64,000 nt of DNA from Lingula anatina (taxonomy: Eukaryota > Brachiopoda > Lingulata > Lingulida > Lingulidae), in contig NW_019775404.1 of assembly GCF_001039355.2 (NCBI RefSeq), forward strand, positions 361,855 through 425,854, read 5' to 3'. The stretch's first letter is position 1; every line of letters begins with the position of its first letter. A model generated the notes under the pieces. The model saw nothing but the letters and a program-made list of their open reading frames with translations. It searched no databases and was not told the DNA's origin. A program made the position numbers and the translations under genes. Positions 20,680-32,364 of this stretch are shown here, one piece after another.

Positions 20680-23600
20680 ATGGATGTTTCCCGATTGCCT
20701 AACGCAACAATTACGGACCAGATGAGTTTTGGTTTTAAATCTGACAACTCCAGTGGTAGGAAGATCGTAATGGTCAAAGAAAATGTTGACACTGAAAATT
20801 TCCAGTGGAAGGTTGACCTCCCGTTTACAGTGCTCCTGTATATCATATTGGTTGTAGGTGAGTCCTGCTATTTACAGTTTAAAAAATTACCCGTTTTTAA
20901 GATGCAAATGGAAAGAATTTGAGCAAATAAGTAATGCAGCATTTAGTTTTATATAAAGTAAATTTAGCGTGGTTGGTATTTAATATGACGATGTCTTGAC
21001 ACTTTTAAGAAATTTCTGGTCCAAATAAAGTCAAGCCCTGAAAGTAAAAATAAGTAATGCATAAAAGCAGCAGATTCTTTTTGTTAATTTAGCATTTGTG
21101 ACGACCCGATATGTCCGACAGGCCAGATATGTTCTACGACCAGAGAAGGCCAGATATGTCCGACAAAAAAGAGCCAGATGTTTCCGACAGGACAGATATG
21201 TCGGACCCAACTGGCTCTTTTTTTGTCGGACATATCTGGCCTGTTCTCTGGTCGTAGGACATATCTGGCCTGTCGGACATATCGGGTCGTCACAAATGTA
21301 TCAATAACAGTAGTAAACGTGAAGTTCTTTCTTGTCATTTGTTTGTAGAAATTAAAGCTTTTATGCGATCTGGAGAAATGATACCCGAAGCCCTTATTTA
21401 GACTTTTCTTTGGCTTTGCTATGAATCAAACGTTACTAATATTACAATTCAATCGCAAAAGACAGGTCGTCTCTTTGCCATATAGATTGTATATGGATAT
21501 ACTAGTAAAAAGAGACAAATATGGATACACTGTAGTAAAAAGAGACAAATATGCAAACAGTAGTAACTTAAGGCCATGGCAAAGCAGGTAAAGGTTAACA
21601 CGCACTGTGGATCTAATTTGGTCCGTATGAAAAAATCCATTTACATATATCTTTTAATGTCAAAAATATCTGCTAACGGCACGTTATATTATTCTAACTT
21701 GTACGTTACGCCAGCTAGTATCTCAAACCTTAACTTACAACCGGTAAATATCAAAACTAATAACTTAATGCCATGGCACAACACCCGTAGAAACAAAATA
21801 TGACAAAACACTCAAGAATAGTCAACTGAAATGACATCTAGAATGGTGACATCGTGTTTTCGGGATTTTTGCGATTTCAGCCTCAATTTCAACAGTTAAA
21901 ACCCAAGATATTTTAAGCATTACTATAGCTTTTGAAAAAATTGTGCTGGATAAAAGAAATTGATTACCTACTCTATTTTTTGAGTCGTGGTGCGTGGCCC
22001 TTAATTTCAATGCTTTTATCACTACTTTTGAAACTCAATTGTTGATGAAGAATGGACCTTACTTGGTGCAATTACAGTGTTTTTGTTTCATTTTCATCAA
22101 TCTAAAATCATTATAAATGATAATCATTATTCTTAAAATAAATGAAGTTCAGCCGTAAAATAGTTATCAATCACAAAACTCGCTTTATTTTGGTACGAAA
22201 TATGTACCCTTCTTGCTTTCATTGTATCACTTTTTTTACCTGCGGTACAGCCAAGAAAGCCGAGACCTACAAGTCATAGAATTAATTTTGTCTTGCAATT
22301 TCCGCTGCGTGTTCTTCATGTATTAGGTCTGCACCCTAAAAATGTTGTGATTGAAATTTAAGCTTCCGATAATTTCATTTAAAAGACAACCCGTAAAAGC
22401 AAGTATATATAAAGATGAAAAATAAAAACATCAATACCAGTATTTCAAAATTTTAGAATTCGAACTGATACGATCAGTGCAACAGTTGGTTACAACTCGT
22501 AGGTTGAGAATAGGGAGAATCACTTTATTATGACATAGATGTTATGGCTGAGGCGCCGCTTGGGTTGGTTTTTATTCATCGCTTTTGCCACTTCATTTTC
22601 CTTTCCGCTAAAATGCCACAAACAGTATTACATTTCTACTGATTATCGAATGTGTGGCAGTCTCTTTTTTCATAATGTCAGTCAGTTTTTACCTTACGCA
22701 ATCACGCTTTCTTTCTTTCTTTTTTTCTTTGCTTCGACGATTTGGCAACAGAACATGATTTTGTCTTCATATGTTTTGGTGGAGAAACCTAGAAAGGGTT
22801 AAATGTCTGTTCTTTCCATATTCTAAATGTTATTTAAACAGACGTAGCGCAAACTCATTGAGCTTTTTTTTTTTTTTTTTTTTTNNNNNNNNNNNNNNNN
22901 NNNNNNNNNNNNNNNNNNNNNNNNNNNNNNNNNNNNNNNNNNNNNNNNNNNNNNNNNNNNNNNNNNNNNNNNNNNNNNNNNNNNNNNNNNNNNNNNNNNN
23001 NNNNNNNNNNNNNNNNNNNNNNNNNNNNNNNNNNNNNNNNNNNNNNNNNNNNNNNNNNNNNNNNNNNNNNNNNNNNNNNNNNNNNNNNNNNNNNNNNNNN
23101 NNNNNNNNNNNNNNNNNNNNNNNNNNNNNNNNNNNNNNNNNNNTTTATTATTATTATTAATTTTTTTTTTTTTTTTTTTTTTTGTGGTTTTCAAACGCCT
23201 GTTTAAATCAAACTCTTTATTACTCGAATTTACAAATTTTATTTTTGTGGTTGCCATTTTGAGAAAATACAGGTAATAGTGCATAATGCAGTGGATGAAT
23301 TTACAACCACGTACATTATACTATCCTCAGCAGCTTTTCGTGACGTTAAGTTTCGCATGACTACTACTAATTAATATGTGCGACAATTAATTACTAAAGA
23401 AAATTGTAGATTATTAAAAAGAACATTAAAAAAAATTGAATCACTTAAACATAATAATATATCCGTTTGAAATTTACCAACCAATTCTTAAGTTCAAAAT
23501 ATCATGTAACTGAATAATGGATTATCAAGATCATTTGGCCTACTCACCTACTATCCAAACAATTTACAGTCTTTGAGGCATTTTTATTCTATACCGAAAT

Positions 23601-24948
23601 TTGAGAGAGTACTGCAGTTCACCAGTGGAGATATAATGAAATGACCAACGTAAGATTTCCAACAATGGCCTTGGAATCAATAAATGCTGAGGGCGAAATA
23701 TTGACAGCAACGTTCAATTAATCGCATCATACAGAAGATTATCCACTTAATGACAAATGTCATCTAGTCGTGATTTTGCAATGCATTTCCAACCTTTAAA
23801 CAAAAAAATACGTTTGCGTATTCTTTATATTTATACACGTTTATCAGATGATGTGACAGCTCATCATCACCATCAAACTCCCTGTTTTGTTGGGAAAATC
23901 AAATCATCGAAAAAAGTGTAACTTAATGTACCTGTTGCTGCAACTTAGCTCATATATTCTTTACAAATACAAGCGCTATTGAATCTAAAGGTGCTGTTTT
24001 GATTGCTTTTCTACAGCCAATCGGTTGGTAGCATGAGCAGGGGCGGATCCAGGATTATATGAAGGGGGGTCCAGAACGACAGGCCTCGGATGCGATGCCG
24101 ACCATATCCCCCTATGCGTTGGGTTCGGGGCCTGCTTAAGGGCCCCAAAATCTTTTTCGAGGGCAAACGGTGTCCTTTGGTACGGATTAGAATGATTCAG
24201 CCAGTCAAAACTCTAATTTCAAGAGGAGTATATTGGCGTGATATATTTTTTAGAAACCAAAGGAGGGTCAGGACCCCCCTGATCCCCCTCCCCCTTTAAA
24301 ATTGCCACTGATGATCGTTTTGTTTAAGCGCAGTTGCCACTTAACTTAAGTTTGAACTCATATTGAAATGCCATGTTTAATTGTTACTAAATGATTTTGC
24401 CAAAAATCGAAGTGTTGTGTACCTTTCGACCAGCATTACATATATACGCATGTATCAATCGTCTGATATTTTAAAGCATCAGTTATTTTATCCATCATTG
24501 CGTTTATCCATGTTGTTTCCAAATAAAAAATTCCTGCTACACAACTTGTCTTTTGTCTACAAAAATCCACTAAAATGGGGTGAAATTGGTTTTCCCCAGT
24601 CTATTGTGTACTGATGTTAAAAAAGAAAATATTCTCCAAAAAGTCGGTCATGTTATCCAAGCTCTTTGACCAAAGGTCGAAACCTCATGCCTCATCGGTA
24701 AAAATATGTTCGGTCTTTTTATAAACTATTTTCTTTTCTTACCGCCTTTTAGATTGAAATAAAGAATGGAATGATGGTTATCTATAACATAATAACGTGC
24801 GTTTTAAGACTAATTTATACTACATCACAAATACATTTTTATAGATAAGATTATAACCCGATCATGAAACAATGAAATTTATCATGAGTCTAATTTTGAT
24901 TTGGAACGTTTTGATAAATTGCTTTTTTTTTAAAGAAAATAAAATAAA

Positions 24949-24991
<43 letters not shown>

Positions 24992-27900
24992 TCATTATCT
25001 ATTCAAATAAAATTTATCCTACATTTCCCTGTCTTATCTGTTGTTTGCGGACCCAAGATTATATCTTTCAGTTAGTTGCCTGTTCGCAAGGTTTTACGCT
25101 ACTAGTCGAAAAATTGTCAGAAATAAGACACAAGAGACTTTTTAACGCGACACTTTCGGACGCTTGGATGAGAATTATCTACTGACTTATATAACATTCT
25201 CTTAAACGAATACCAATGCGTTAATTAAGTCGCTAAATATAAACACATTTCCACTGTCAATAATTTGCAACATATGAAACATGATAGAATTTCCCTTCGT
25301 AATTTATGTAACCTCAGGTGTCCATTCCACTTGTTAATTTGCGCACCCTGAAACACTTCTTTGCTTTTAATCTGCATTTAATCAACTAGGCACTTTTTAA
25401 CAGACAAGAAATTACTTGCAGACTGTGAAATGTGATTGCGTTTAAGTTTATATTACTCATTCATGTATTTGTCGTTTAATTCTTGGTTGACTCTAGGACA
25501 TGCGGTTTCGTATGTCCTAGCTAGCTTTTCGTACTATTGGACCCATACCACCAAACAAGATCTGGTTTCTCTGAACCAAGGAACAATTCTTTGGCTGAAC
25601 TTGTTATCATCTTTTCTTAAGCAGCAAATTTACACACCCAGCAGGCAGTTGATGTGAATCGTTTCAAATGATTTTCAACAATATAGGCTACTGCCATTGC
25701 CAGATTAGTTCCGTGCATTTTGGTCTTCTGTTCTCCTTGGTCTTTTAAAAACAAAAGACCTCATCACATTGTTAGACCAGGGCCGTTAGCTGAGAAAAAT
25801 GCTTGGGGGCAGCTGTTGAGGGCCAACCATACATGCAAGCAGGTTATTTGTACCACCTGTGACACTCATCTAGACATTTCCTAAAAAAATTGAAATACTT
25901 TTTATTTTGATCTAGGACGCAATATTCGAATATTACGTCCTAGTTTTGATAGATCGGAAGAAACGGAAGGGATTTGTGGGAATCCCCCCCCCCTCCCCTC
26001 CCCAAATCTATTTTAAAGGCCTTTTTGCAACAATACGAAATTCCTTCATATTTTGGTTACACCATATTTCAGTATTCTTGTCAATCATTGCAGATTACCA
26101 ATTTGATTTCTATATTATATTATATTATATTATATTATATTATATTATATTATATTATATTATATTAATGCATTTAAACAAACGCCCTTCCAGGATTTTT
26201 TTGCAATTTGATGGCAGTGATTGTCCTGACCAAGAACAGAAAGAAAGCAAAGTTGCCACCAGACATTCTCGTATTGGCTCTCGCTTGGGTTGATTTCACG
26301 GCTATTGTTGGGTACACTCTTCGCGGGATGACATCCAAAATGATTAAAACGTATTTGGGTAGGTCCGTTTGTTAACCATAATTCCTTCAGCATATCATGT
26401 ACAAAGGCATTAAAATAGACTCTTTTTTTCAAGAAAGTGGATTAGAGGAAGAATTTTCACAAGTAGAGGCATACCGGCTCGTTATTTTGTGGAAGTACAC
26501 TGAACACTTGAGCAAGAAAGATGTCGTGTCCACGTAAAACATAGCCTTCTTCAAAAGATCGTATAAAAATTTTACTTTCGATTTTTAGTTTAAATATTGA
26601 CTGTTACTTTTAATATTGCAGGTTTCACTTCATATTGCCAGATAATGGGTGTTACCAACACCCTATTTACGAATTCTACGGGTGTTATCTGTGCTTTAAT
26701 GGCTGTAGACAGATATTTGGCTTTGGTCAGGCCATACTTTTATGCTGCAAAGATCACGCCAAGAGTGGCAAAAGTATCCATCCTTGTATGCACCTTCACG
26801 ATGTTCTTAGTCAGCTTATGCCCCGTGTTCGGTTGGAGCAGCTATTACATCTCAGATCCATATTCCGAAGAAGGCATCAGTTGTCTCTACGCCTTGGTAT
26901 TCAGCAACACACCGGGTGACATCTCTTACTTCGCTCTGTACATGATATTGAATGCAGCGTTGGTTGGAACCATGGTTATCGCCAATAGTGCCGTGATCAA
27001 AGAACTAATTAAGATGAAACGCACTGTGGCGCCCACAGAACAGCAGAAGAAAGAGGTAAGGGTTTACATGCAATACATATGTTTACTGCGTGCTGCCTTT
27101 AGCGTTTTCGAGGATGTTTCCTTTTAATAACATGGGTTCGTTTTGAATGCGCGTTATGCTAATTGAACATCAACCAAAGCCTTTCAATTGCGTGTTACTA
27201 ATTAGTAGTAAAAAACTCGTTTAATGCTAATCGAACTGAATAACCCTGCACAGATAAACTGACGTATAAAACATCAAAAACATATATAAAGTACAACAAA
27301 TCTGCATGTTTGTACTAGTTTCTACAAGGAAGAAATAAACCAGACACTGGGACGAGAAATATAGGTTTTGATTATTATTTAGTATTATTTCTGTACTGGT
27401 AAATAGATAACCATGACCTTGTAGAATATAAATATAATAATATTCTCTAGTTGGTAATTGAGTTGCCAGTTTGTGACTGAACAAATATATATCTTTATAT
27501 AATGAACAGATGTACGAATTAATTTACTAATAAAATATTCTAGCTTGGCGGTGAGATACAACTTCTTGGTGTGATTATAAATTAACCATAAACACAAATC
27601 GTGAAACATATGGCCAGGATCATGTTTCACAATATGAGGTGATGCAAATTTACAAGGGAGGAAGAACTATAATTACATAAGAAATAGATCAGTAAATAAC
27701 ACAGTTACACAGATATAAATATTATGGCTCTTGACCATGTGCCATGTTTAGCATATTTAGTAAAAGCACCACTTCAGTAAATTGTGATGATCTGTGCCCT
27801 GGTATTATTATTATTATTGTTATTTTTGTTATTTCAGCTAAAACAGGAGAAAGCATTTGCGCATTTTCTTGGTGTCATCGCCGCTGCCTTTATAGTTTGC

Positions 27901-28135
27901 TGGGTGCCGTTTATAGTAAGTTTCTTTTGATATCATCTTTCAAGTATACAGAAACATAATAAGCACAATCATGCTTTGTCAATACAAACAATATAACATA
28001 TTAGGACTAATTTGTATATCTCAAATAATCCGTTTCTCCCATTTCTTTCCTTAAAATAGCTCTATCGATAGCACCGATTTATTATAACAATATATGTCCT
28101 CATCAATGTAATGTAAGGTAACGCCTGATTATGTC

Positions 28136-28170
<35 letters not shown>

Positions 28171-28403
28171 TTATTATTTTTAATATCCAGGCCACATCTA
28201 TCCATCAAAAAGTTACGGGTATAGTAAATTCTGATCTACTCTTCAGTTCTACCATATTAGTAATTGTCAACCATGCTGTGGACCCCATAATATACGTAGT
28301 GATGAGAGCAGACTTTCGACGTCAGCTGAAAAAGGGTTGCAGATGTTGTTGTTTGATGGAAGAGGCAGATATGGCTACGTCGGATAACAGGGAAAGCTCT
28401 TGA
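20680..28403 (+). CDS. Rhodopsin-class (class A) GPCR, five exons
   Basis: Exons 20680-20857, 26194-26358, 26622-27055, 27838-27915 and 28191-28403 join with consistent phases into 1068 nt, 355 aa. The N-terminus has NAT and NSS glycosylation sites. TM1 carries the conserved Asn (GFFCNLMAVIVL) and TM2 LALAWVD with its Asp. A Cys at the start of TM3 (SYCQIMG) pairs with one in extracellular loop 2 (EGISCLY). DRYLALVRPYFY is the DRY motif, CWVPF the TM6 motif and NHAVDPIIY the TM7 DPxxY variant. The tail has a CRCCC palmitoylation-like cluster. The YFY after DRYLA and the GW-S-Y stretch after TM4 recall prostanoid (EP-type) receptors, but the ligand is not determined. Intron 1 is 5.3 kb and interrupted by an N gap. 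Confidence 0.88.
21093..21298. repeat. 206-bp near-perfect palindrome with iterated ATATGTCCGACAGGCCAG motif
   Basis: Arms 21093-21177 and 21211-21298 are reverse complements with very few mismatches, around a 33-nt centre. Each arm repeats GGCCAGATATGTCCGACA-like units, and the centre holds further degenerate units, so the element is both inverted and tandem. It would form a long hairpin. Type unknown; possibly a foldback MITE or an expanded hairpin satellite. Confidence 0.85.
21492..21567. repeat. Short tandem repeat, ~28-30 bp unit, 2.5 copies
   Basis: TATGGATA(T/C)ACT...AGTAAAAAGAGACAAA occurs twice, followed by a partial third unit. Inside GPCR intron 1. Confidence 0.7.
22885..23143. 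other. Assembly gap (259 N)
   Basis: A run of N flanked by poly-T on the left and TTA repeats plus poly-T on the right, in GPCR intron 1. Open frames across it are meaningless. Confidence 0.98.
24038..24310. mobile_element. hAT-type MITE (GGGGCGGATCCAGG family)
   Basis: Begins CAGGGGCGGATCCAGGATTA and ends with the reverse complement of CAGTGGCAATTTTAAAGGGG. It contains GGGTTCGGGGCCTGCTTAAG, AGTCAAAACTCTAATTTCAAG and GGAGGGTCAGGACCCCCCT, so it is the 8918 element in opposite orientation. Flanks show no clear 8-bp duplication. Inside GPCR intron 1. Confidence 0.75.
24952..24989. repeat. (TA)n microsatellite
   Basis: About 19 uninterrupted TA units in GPCR intron 1. Confidence 0.95.
25912..25943. 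repeat. 32-bp near-perfect palindrome
   Basis: CTAGGACGCAATATTC followed by GAATATTACGTCCTAG: the two 16-nt halves are reverse complements except for one position. No spacer. Possibly a very short foldback remnant. Confidence 0.8.
26111..26167. repeat. (TATAT)n-type pentanucleotide microsatellite
   Basis: Eleven or so TATAT/ATTAT pentamers immediately before exon 2 of the GPCR (acceptor at 26193). Confidence 0.95.
28136..28170. repeat. (TTA)n microsatellite
   Basis: About 12 TTA units just upstream of the last GPCR exon, next to its polypyrimidine tract. Confidence 0.9.
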
Positions 28404-28784
28404 TTTAATCGATATGTGGAAAGACTCAAGAGAAAACTTATTTGGTGATGATCTACATAACATCAGCAAAGTGTACATGTAAGTGTCAAGGTGTTGTCAT
28501 CACAGCACTATATATCCGGTGGCGAACAAAAAATAGTAAACAAGTTTCTTAGTCTTAAACCTCTACTGGTAGCTGTTCAGACAGAGTTTGGTGATGAACA
28601 GTTAAAAATGACATGTATACAAGATAATGTATGATGTGTGCATGTGTCAGGATGTGTTACATGAACTTTTTTTTTCTACAAGACACTAGCATTCAATGAC
28701 ACCTTTTCAAAGATTCATCTGCACATTGTTTACAATTCATCAATCTATAAGATCCATTTAATATGTGGTATTCGTGAAGATCTG

Positions 28785-31700
28785 TTACTGGCAGAGAAGG
28801 GCCTCATTTGTTGGAGCTGCATGAAAAGGGCTGAGGATTTTCTCTGCCTGTTGATGCCTTAATGAAACCTCTTGCAGAGAATCCAGTTTTTTCTGAAGTT
28901 CATCATGCCTTGCTTGGATAGAAGATAACCGTTTCTTGTATCGATCCATCACCTGGGTAAATAAAAAATATAATGATATTAATTTGATTAAAAACAATAA
29001 CTGGATAGACAAGTATATGTCGAAGCAACTGATATTTACAATCAAACCCCTTTCTGGCTGTGTGTTCTGCTACTGTTACAAGATGATGAACAGATCTTAG
29101 CAAAATGAATATAATCAAGGCAAACTTGCATTATTGATTTATATCTATTATCCTGTATGTTAGTTGTGGTCTCATTAATTAATGTAAATATCCAGAACAA
29201 ATCTGAAAAAGAATTTAATCACAAGCTCAAATATTTTATGGAATGGAGCAATAGATAATGTACACTAACCAAACAAAAGCAATATAAGAAATGTTACTTC
29301 AGGCATAAAAATTCATGATGGTGCTACAGGTATGTCAATACTTACAAGCTGAAAAATCAAAACAGCAGTCTTCAAAATATTAATTTGCCATGTTTTCACT
29401 GTTGCCTTAAGCAATATACATATACACTGATTGATAGTTTATATTTGTCTTCTGTATTGTGATGTGTGGCCAGACGTCCAGAGGAGATAAACAATAATAA
29501 TAATAATAACTCAAAAAGAATTTTCATGGGCTTTCAATAATTTGAGAGCATTTCTACCAACATAATTATAACTTGCAAAACAGAGTAAAAGATTCTTAAA
29601 GGACTCTTTTGCAGATCATAGCTTCTGACAAGTTGATGGTATTATGTATTTCTTTCTTTTTTTCTATCAATAGTTTGAGTAATAAACTCACATCCTTTTA
29701 TGTTATTGTGTTAATTTATTTGCAATCTGACAATTGATTTGACCTGATAAAGAACTTTTCATATCATTCATGTGGAGAGCTGAACACGCAGGTGTGCAAA
29801 TGACATTTCAAGATGTGTATGGCTTCACTGACAATGACAGAAAACTGTAGAAGATGGCTTAAGACCTTAGGAAAATACTAGTAAGCTGATCAAGTTTTTT
29901 TTTCTATTTTCCCCTTATCCTTGTTTGTTATCTTTTTAGGCCAGACAAAATTGATAAAATGTTTAAAGCCCCCCGCACACGGTGAGCAATTGGCGCGCGC
30001 CACTTGCGCTGCGCCAGATGCTCGCGCTCCTCAGCTCCCCACAAACAATGCGCTCTTTGCTCAGCAGAGATGCCTCTTGGCCTGCCCCTATCAGACGCAC
30101 CGCGAACTGTGGGATCATGTGATCAAGGAAGCATTACATATTTCTTTTTTTTTTCTGAAAGTAATGGCAAATGGTGACCACGTTAATCAATCAGACTAAC
30201 TATAACTGTGTACATTTTTGTTTACTTCGCTGGGGGCTGCCATTTTTCTTTGTTTCCGGCTAATGGCACATGCGCATTGTTGGCATGGCGTGAGCAATCG
30301 GCGCTTGCACCCCGCACACGCTGAGACATTTGCCTCAAGAGACCAAAAATATCAAACACGTGAGATATTTTGCTCAGCCGCGCGAGAGGCAAAAATCTCA
30401 CCAAAATACCCCCGCACACGATGAGAAAACAGCGCAGCGCAAGTGGCACACGCCAAATGCTCACCGTGTGCGGGCCCCTTAATGAGCAGCAATCTCTGTA
30501 AGCAAGGTTGGTAGATGAAATTCATTTTTGTTTTTCAAACCTAAGATTTTGGTGCTTTTTCTTTTCAATTTTAATTTGGTGTGGAGGATATCAGATCCAC
30601 AGTGTGAGTAATTTTGGAACAAAAAACAACATTATTTAAGTTTTCTCTGGGTTCAATCGTAAATTTCTCCTGCTCACCAAACTATTAAAAATGCATTCTT
30701 TGAAATTTGGAAAAAAAAATTAATTAAATAAATAAGACAGAAGGTCAATGATTTTGTTATGTTCTGATTCATGTGTGGGTATTCATACTTCTCCAACCAC
30801 ATGCATCCCCAATCCTAGTCCTACACATCCTGCAGCAGTGGCACCAAGTCCAATTTTCTCATTTGTTGTTAGCTTGTCAGACTTAGTCCATAAACCTACA
30901 ACAGCCAATACACCTGTAAAGACAGCAAATATACGATGCATTTCAACATCCTAGAAGTAGTAATGACTCAATTATGTCAAAGCTGAATTGACTACATGCA
31001 ATGTAAAAGTATAGCATATTATAACATATTTATAAATTAAATGTTACTAGTAATGATTTGTCAAATGATATTATAATACTAATTTATTCAATTAGTGTTT
31101 AAAGATACATAAAAAGCAACATGGATTTCCATTAACACATATAAACCACTTCTATTAGTTTCTTAGACCCCATTCCCATAGATTTTAGATCGATCTATCC
31201 CTATGGGGAGTCTCACTAGATTACTGTCAGCTTAGCCAGCTTAAGCGTCTGTCCCGCCTACTAAAAGCTGTAAGGGGGTAATTAACTATGGTGCGCGCTC
31301 GGCTAACTGCAATTTAGCGTGAACCCCCAGGGAGGTACGTCATTCTAAATCTAAATCTCTGGATCAATCTAAATCTTTGGGAATGCACCCTTATACGACC
31401 AAAATAAGGTCGACATGACATGTCATAAAGCAAATTAATCTTTTGTTCTGCCAAAAAATAGCTTACTAGTACATGGCTTGGAAGCTCATTCTGTAGTACA
31501 ATAGTTGAATAGTTATAAGATGCCTTTTCGAATGATTTGACAGTGGGTAACTAAAATGAAATGGCACTGGATCTTCTGTTTATATTATGCCAATTTCTTA
31601 CATGTATTTGTTCTAAACAGAAAGATAAATAGTTAGGACTATTACCCTGGGAGATGTTATATAGATGTTCCACAATGTACAGCCATAATCAAAATGACAT

Positions 31701-32364
31701 TGTACCCCTGTATCTGGGCAGGTACCAACATTTTTTGGTTTCCATGTCATAATTACAAATGAACCAAAAACTCACCAGCTGCAAACGAAACCCATTTCCC
31801 AAATCTACTTGCACCAGACTTGACCTTTGCTTTCTTTTCAAGTTCAAGTATCTCCTCTCTAAGATGGTCAAGATCCCATTGACAATTCTTAAGTGAAGCA
31901 TCTAGTTGAATAGTCAAGGCGGTGAAGCTTCTCTTTTCTTGGTTATTCAGGGGTCTGCATTCACTGGTGGGCTTATGCAGTATCTCATCCAAGGTGTTCA
32001 TTCGGTTCTCGATCACTTGAATTTTTCCTTCAGCTTTTCTGAGATCTGTGGAGATCGCTTGCAACACATCTTCATCAGCAAAAAGGTCCTGCAAAAACGC
32101 ATTTGCATTCTGCAAAAGTTCCAATTGTCGAATGTATTTATCAACGTAACAAACTGCTCTCACTATGTAGGGCAACAATTCCTTCGTCGCTAATTTTCCA
32201 GCATCGGTATTCAAAAATTCAATTATTTTACGGAGCATCTTTGCTGGTGGAGGCGCACTGTCCGGCATCAACTGTAATAATTTGTTGGCAATTTCTAGTA
32301 TTTCTTCAATTTGAGCCAAAAGTTTTTCCACGTCCTCATCATCTAGAGGTCGGAATTCCGCCAT
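28785..32364 (-). CDS. Unknown protein: helical N-part, hydrophobic segment, C-terminal coiled coil
   Basis: Minus-strand exons: 31776-32364 (start MAEFRPLDDEDVEKLL), 30789-30950 and 28785-28952 (ends TNEALLCQ-stop), about 305 aa in these three. The first 196 codons are helical and heptad-rich (LLAQIEEILEIANKLLQLM, LDHLREEILELEKKAK). Exon 30789-30950 encodes a hydrophobic stretch (HRIFAVFTGVLAVVGLW) and a glycine-rich one (GLGATAAGCVGLGLGM), possibly a membrane hairpin. The last exon is a charged coiled coil (YKKRLSSIQARHDELQKKLD). The strong GTGAGT donor of exon 1 is phase 1, but the next acceptor reads in phase 0; a small exon may be missing or the GTTTCG donor three codons earlier is used. 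I recognise no family. The layout recalls helical membrane-inserting proteins such as the ApoL type, but this is only a shape comparison. Confidence 0.65.
29967..30478. mobile_element. 512-bp MITE, CCGCACACGGTGAG ends, TTAA target
   Basis: Left end AGCCCCCCGCACACGGTGAG and right end, reverse-complemented, GGGGCCCGCACACGGTGAG, each extending through a CACTTGCGCTGCGC block. TTAA flanks both sides (29963-29966, 30479-30482). The motif CCCCGCACACG(C/A)TGAGA recurs inside at about 30311 and 30411. It lies in intron 2 of the unknown minus-strand gene. It is strikingly GC-rich compared with its surroundings. Confidence 0.85.
31162..31393. mobile_element. AGATCGATCT-family MITE, copy 1
   Basis: A 230-bp element with ends CTTAGACCCCATTCCCATAG and, at the right, a diverged reverse complement. 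It contains TTTTAGATCGATCTATCC, GGGGAGTCTCACTAGATTAC and TTTAGCGTGAACCCCCAGGG. It lies in intron 1 of the unknown minus-strand gene. Other copies: 39561, 51923, 55777, 60358. Confidence 0.8.

Noticed and set aside
22771-23284. Long open frames over the N gap
   Set aside because: They consist of N and homopolymer flanks.
25951-25961. AGATCGGAAGA, like the start of a sequencing adapter
   Set aside because: Only 11 bases match and continuity on both sides is normal genomic sequence; chance is enough.
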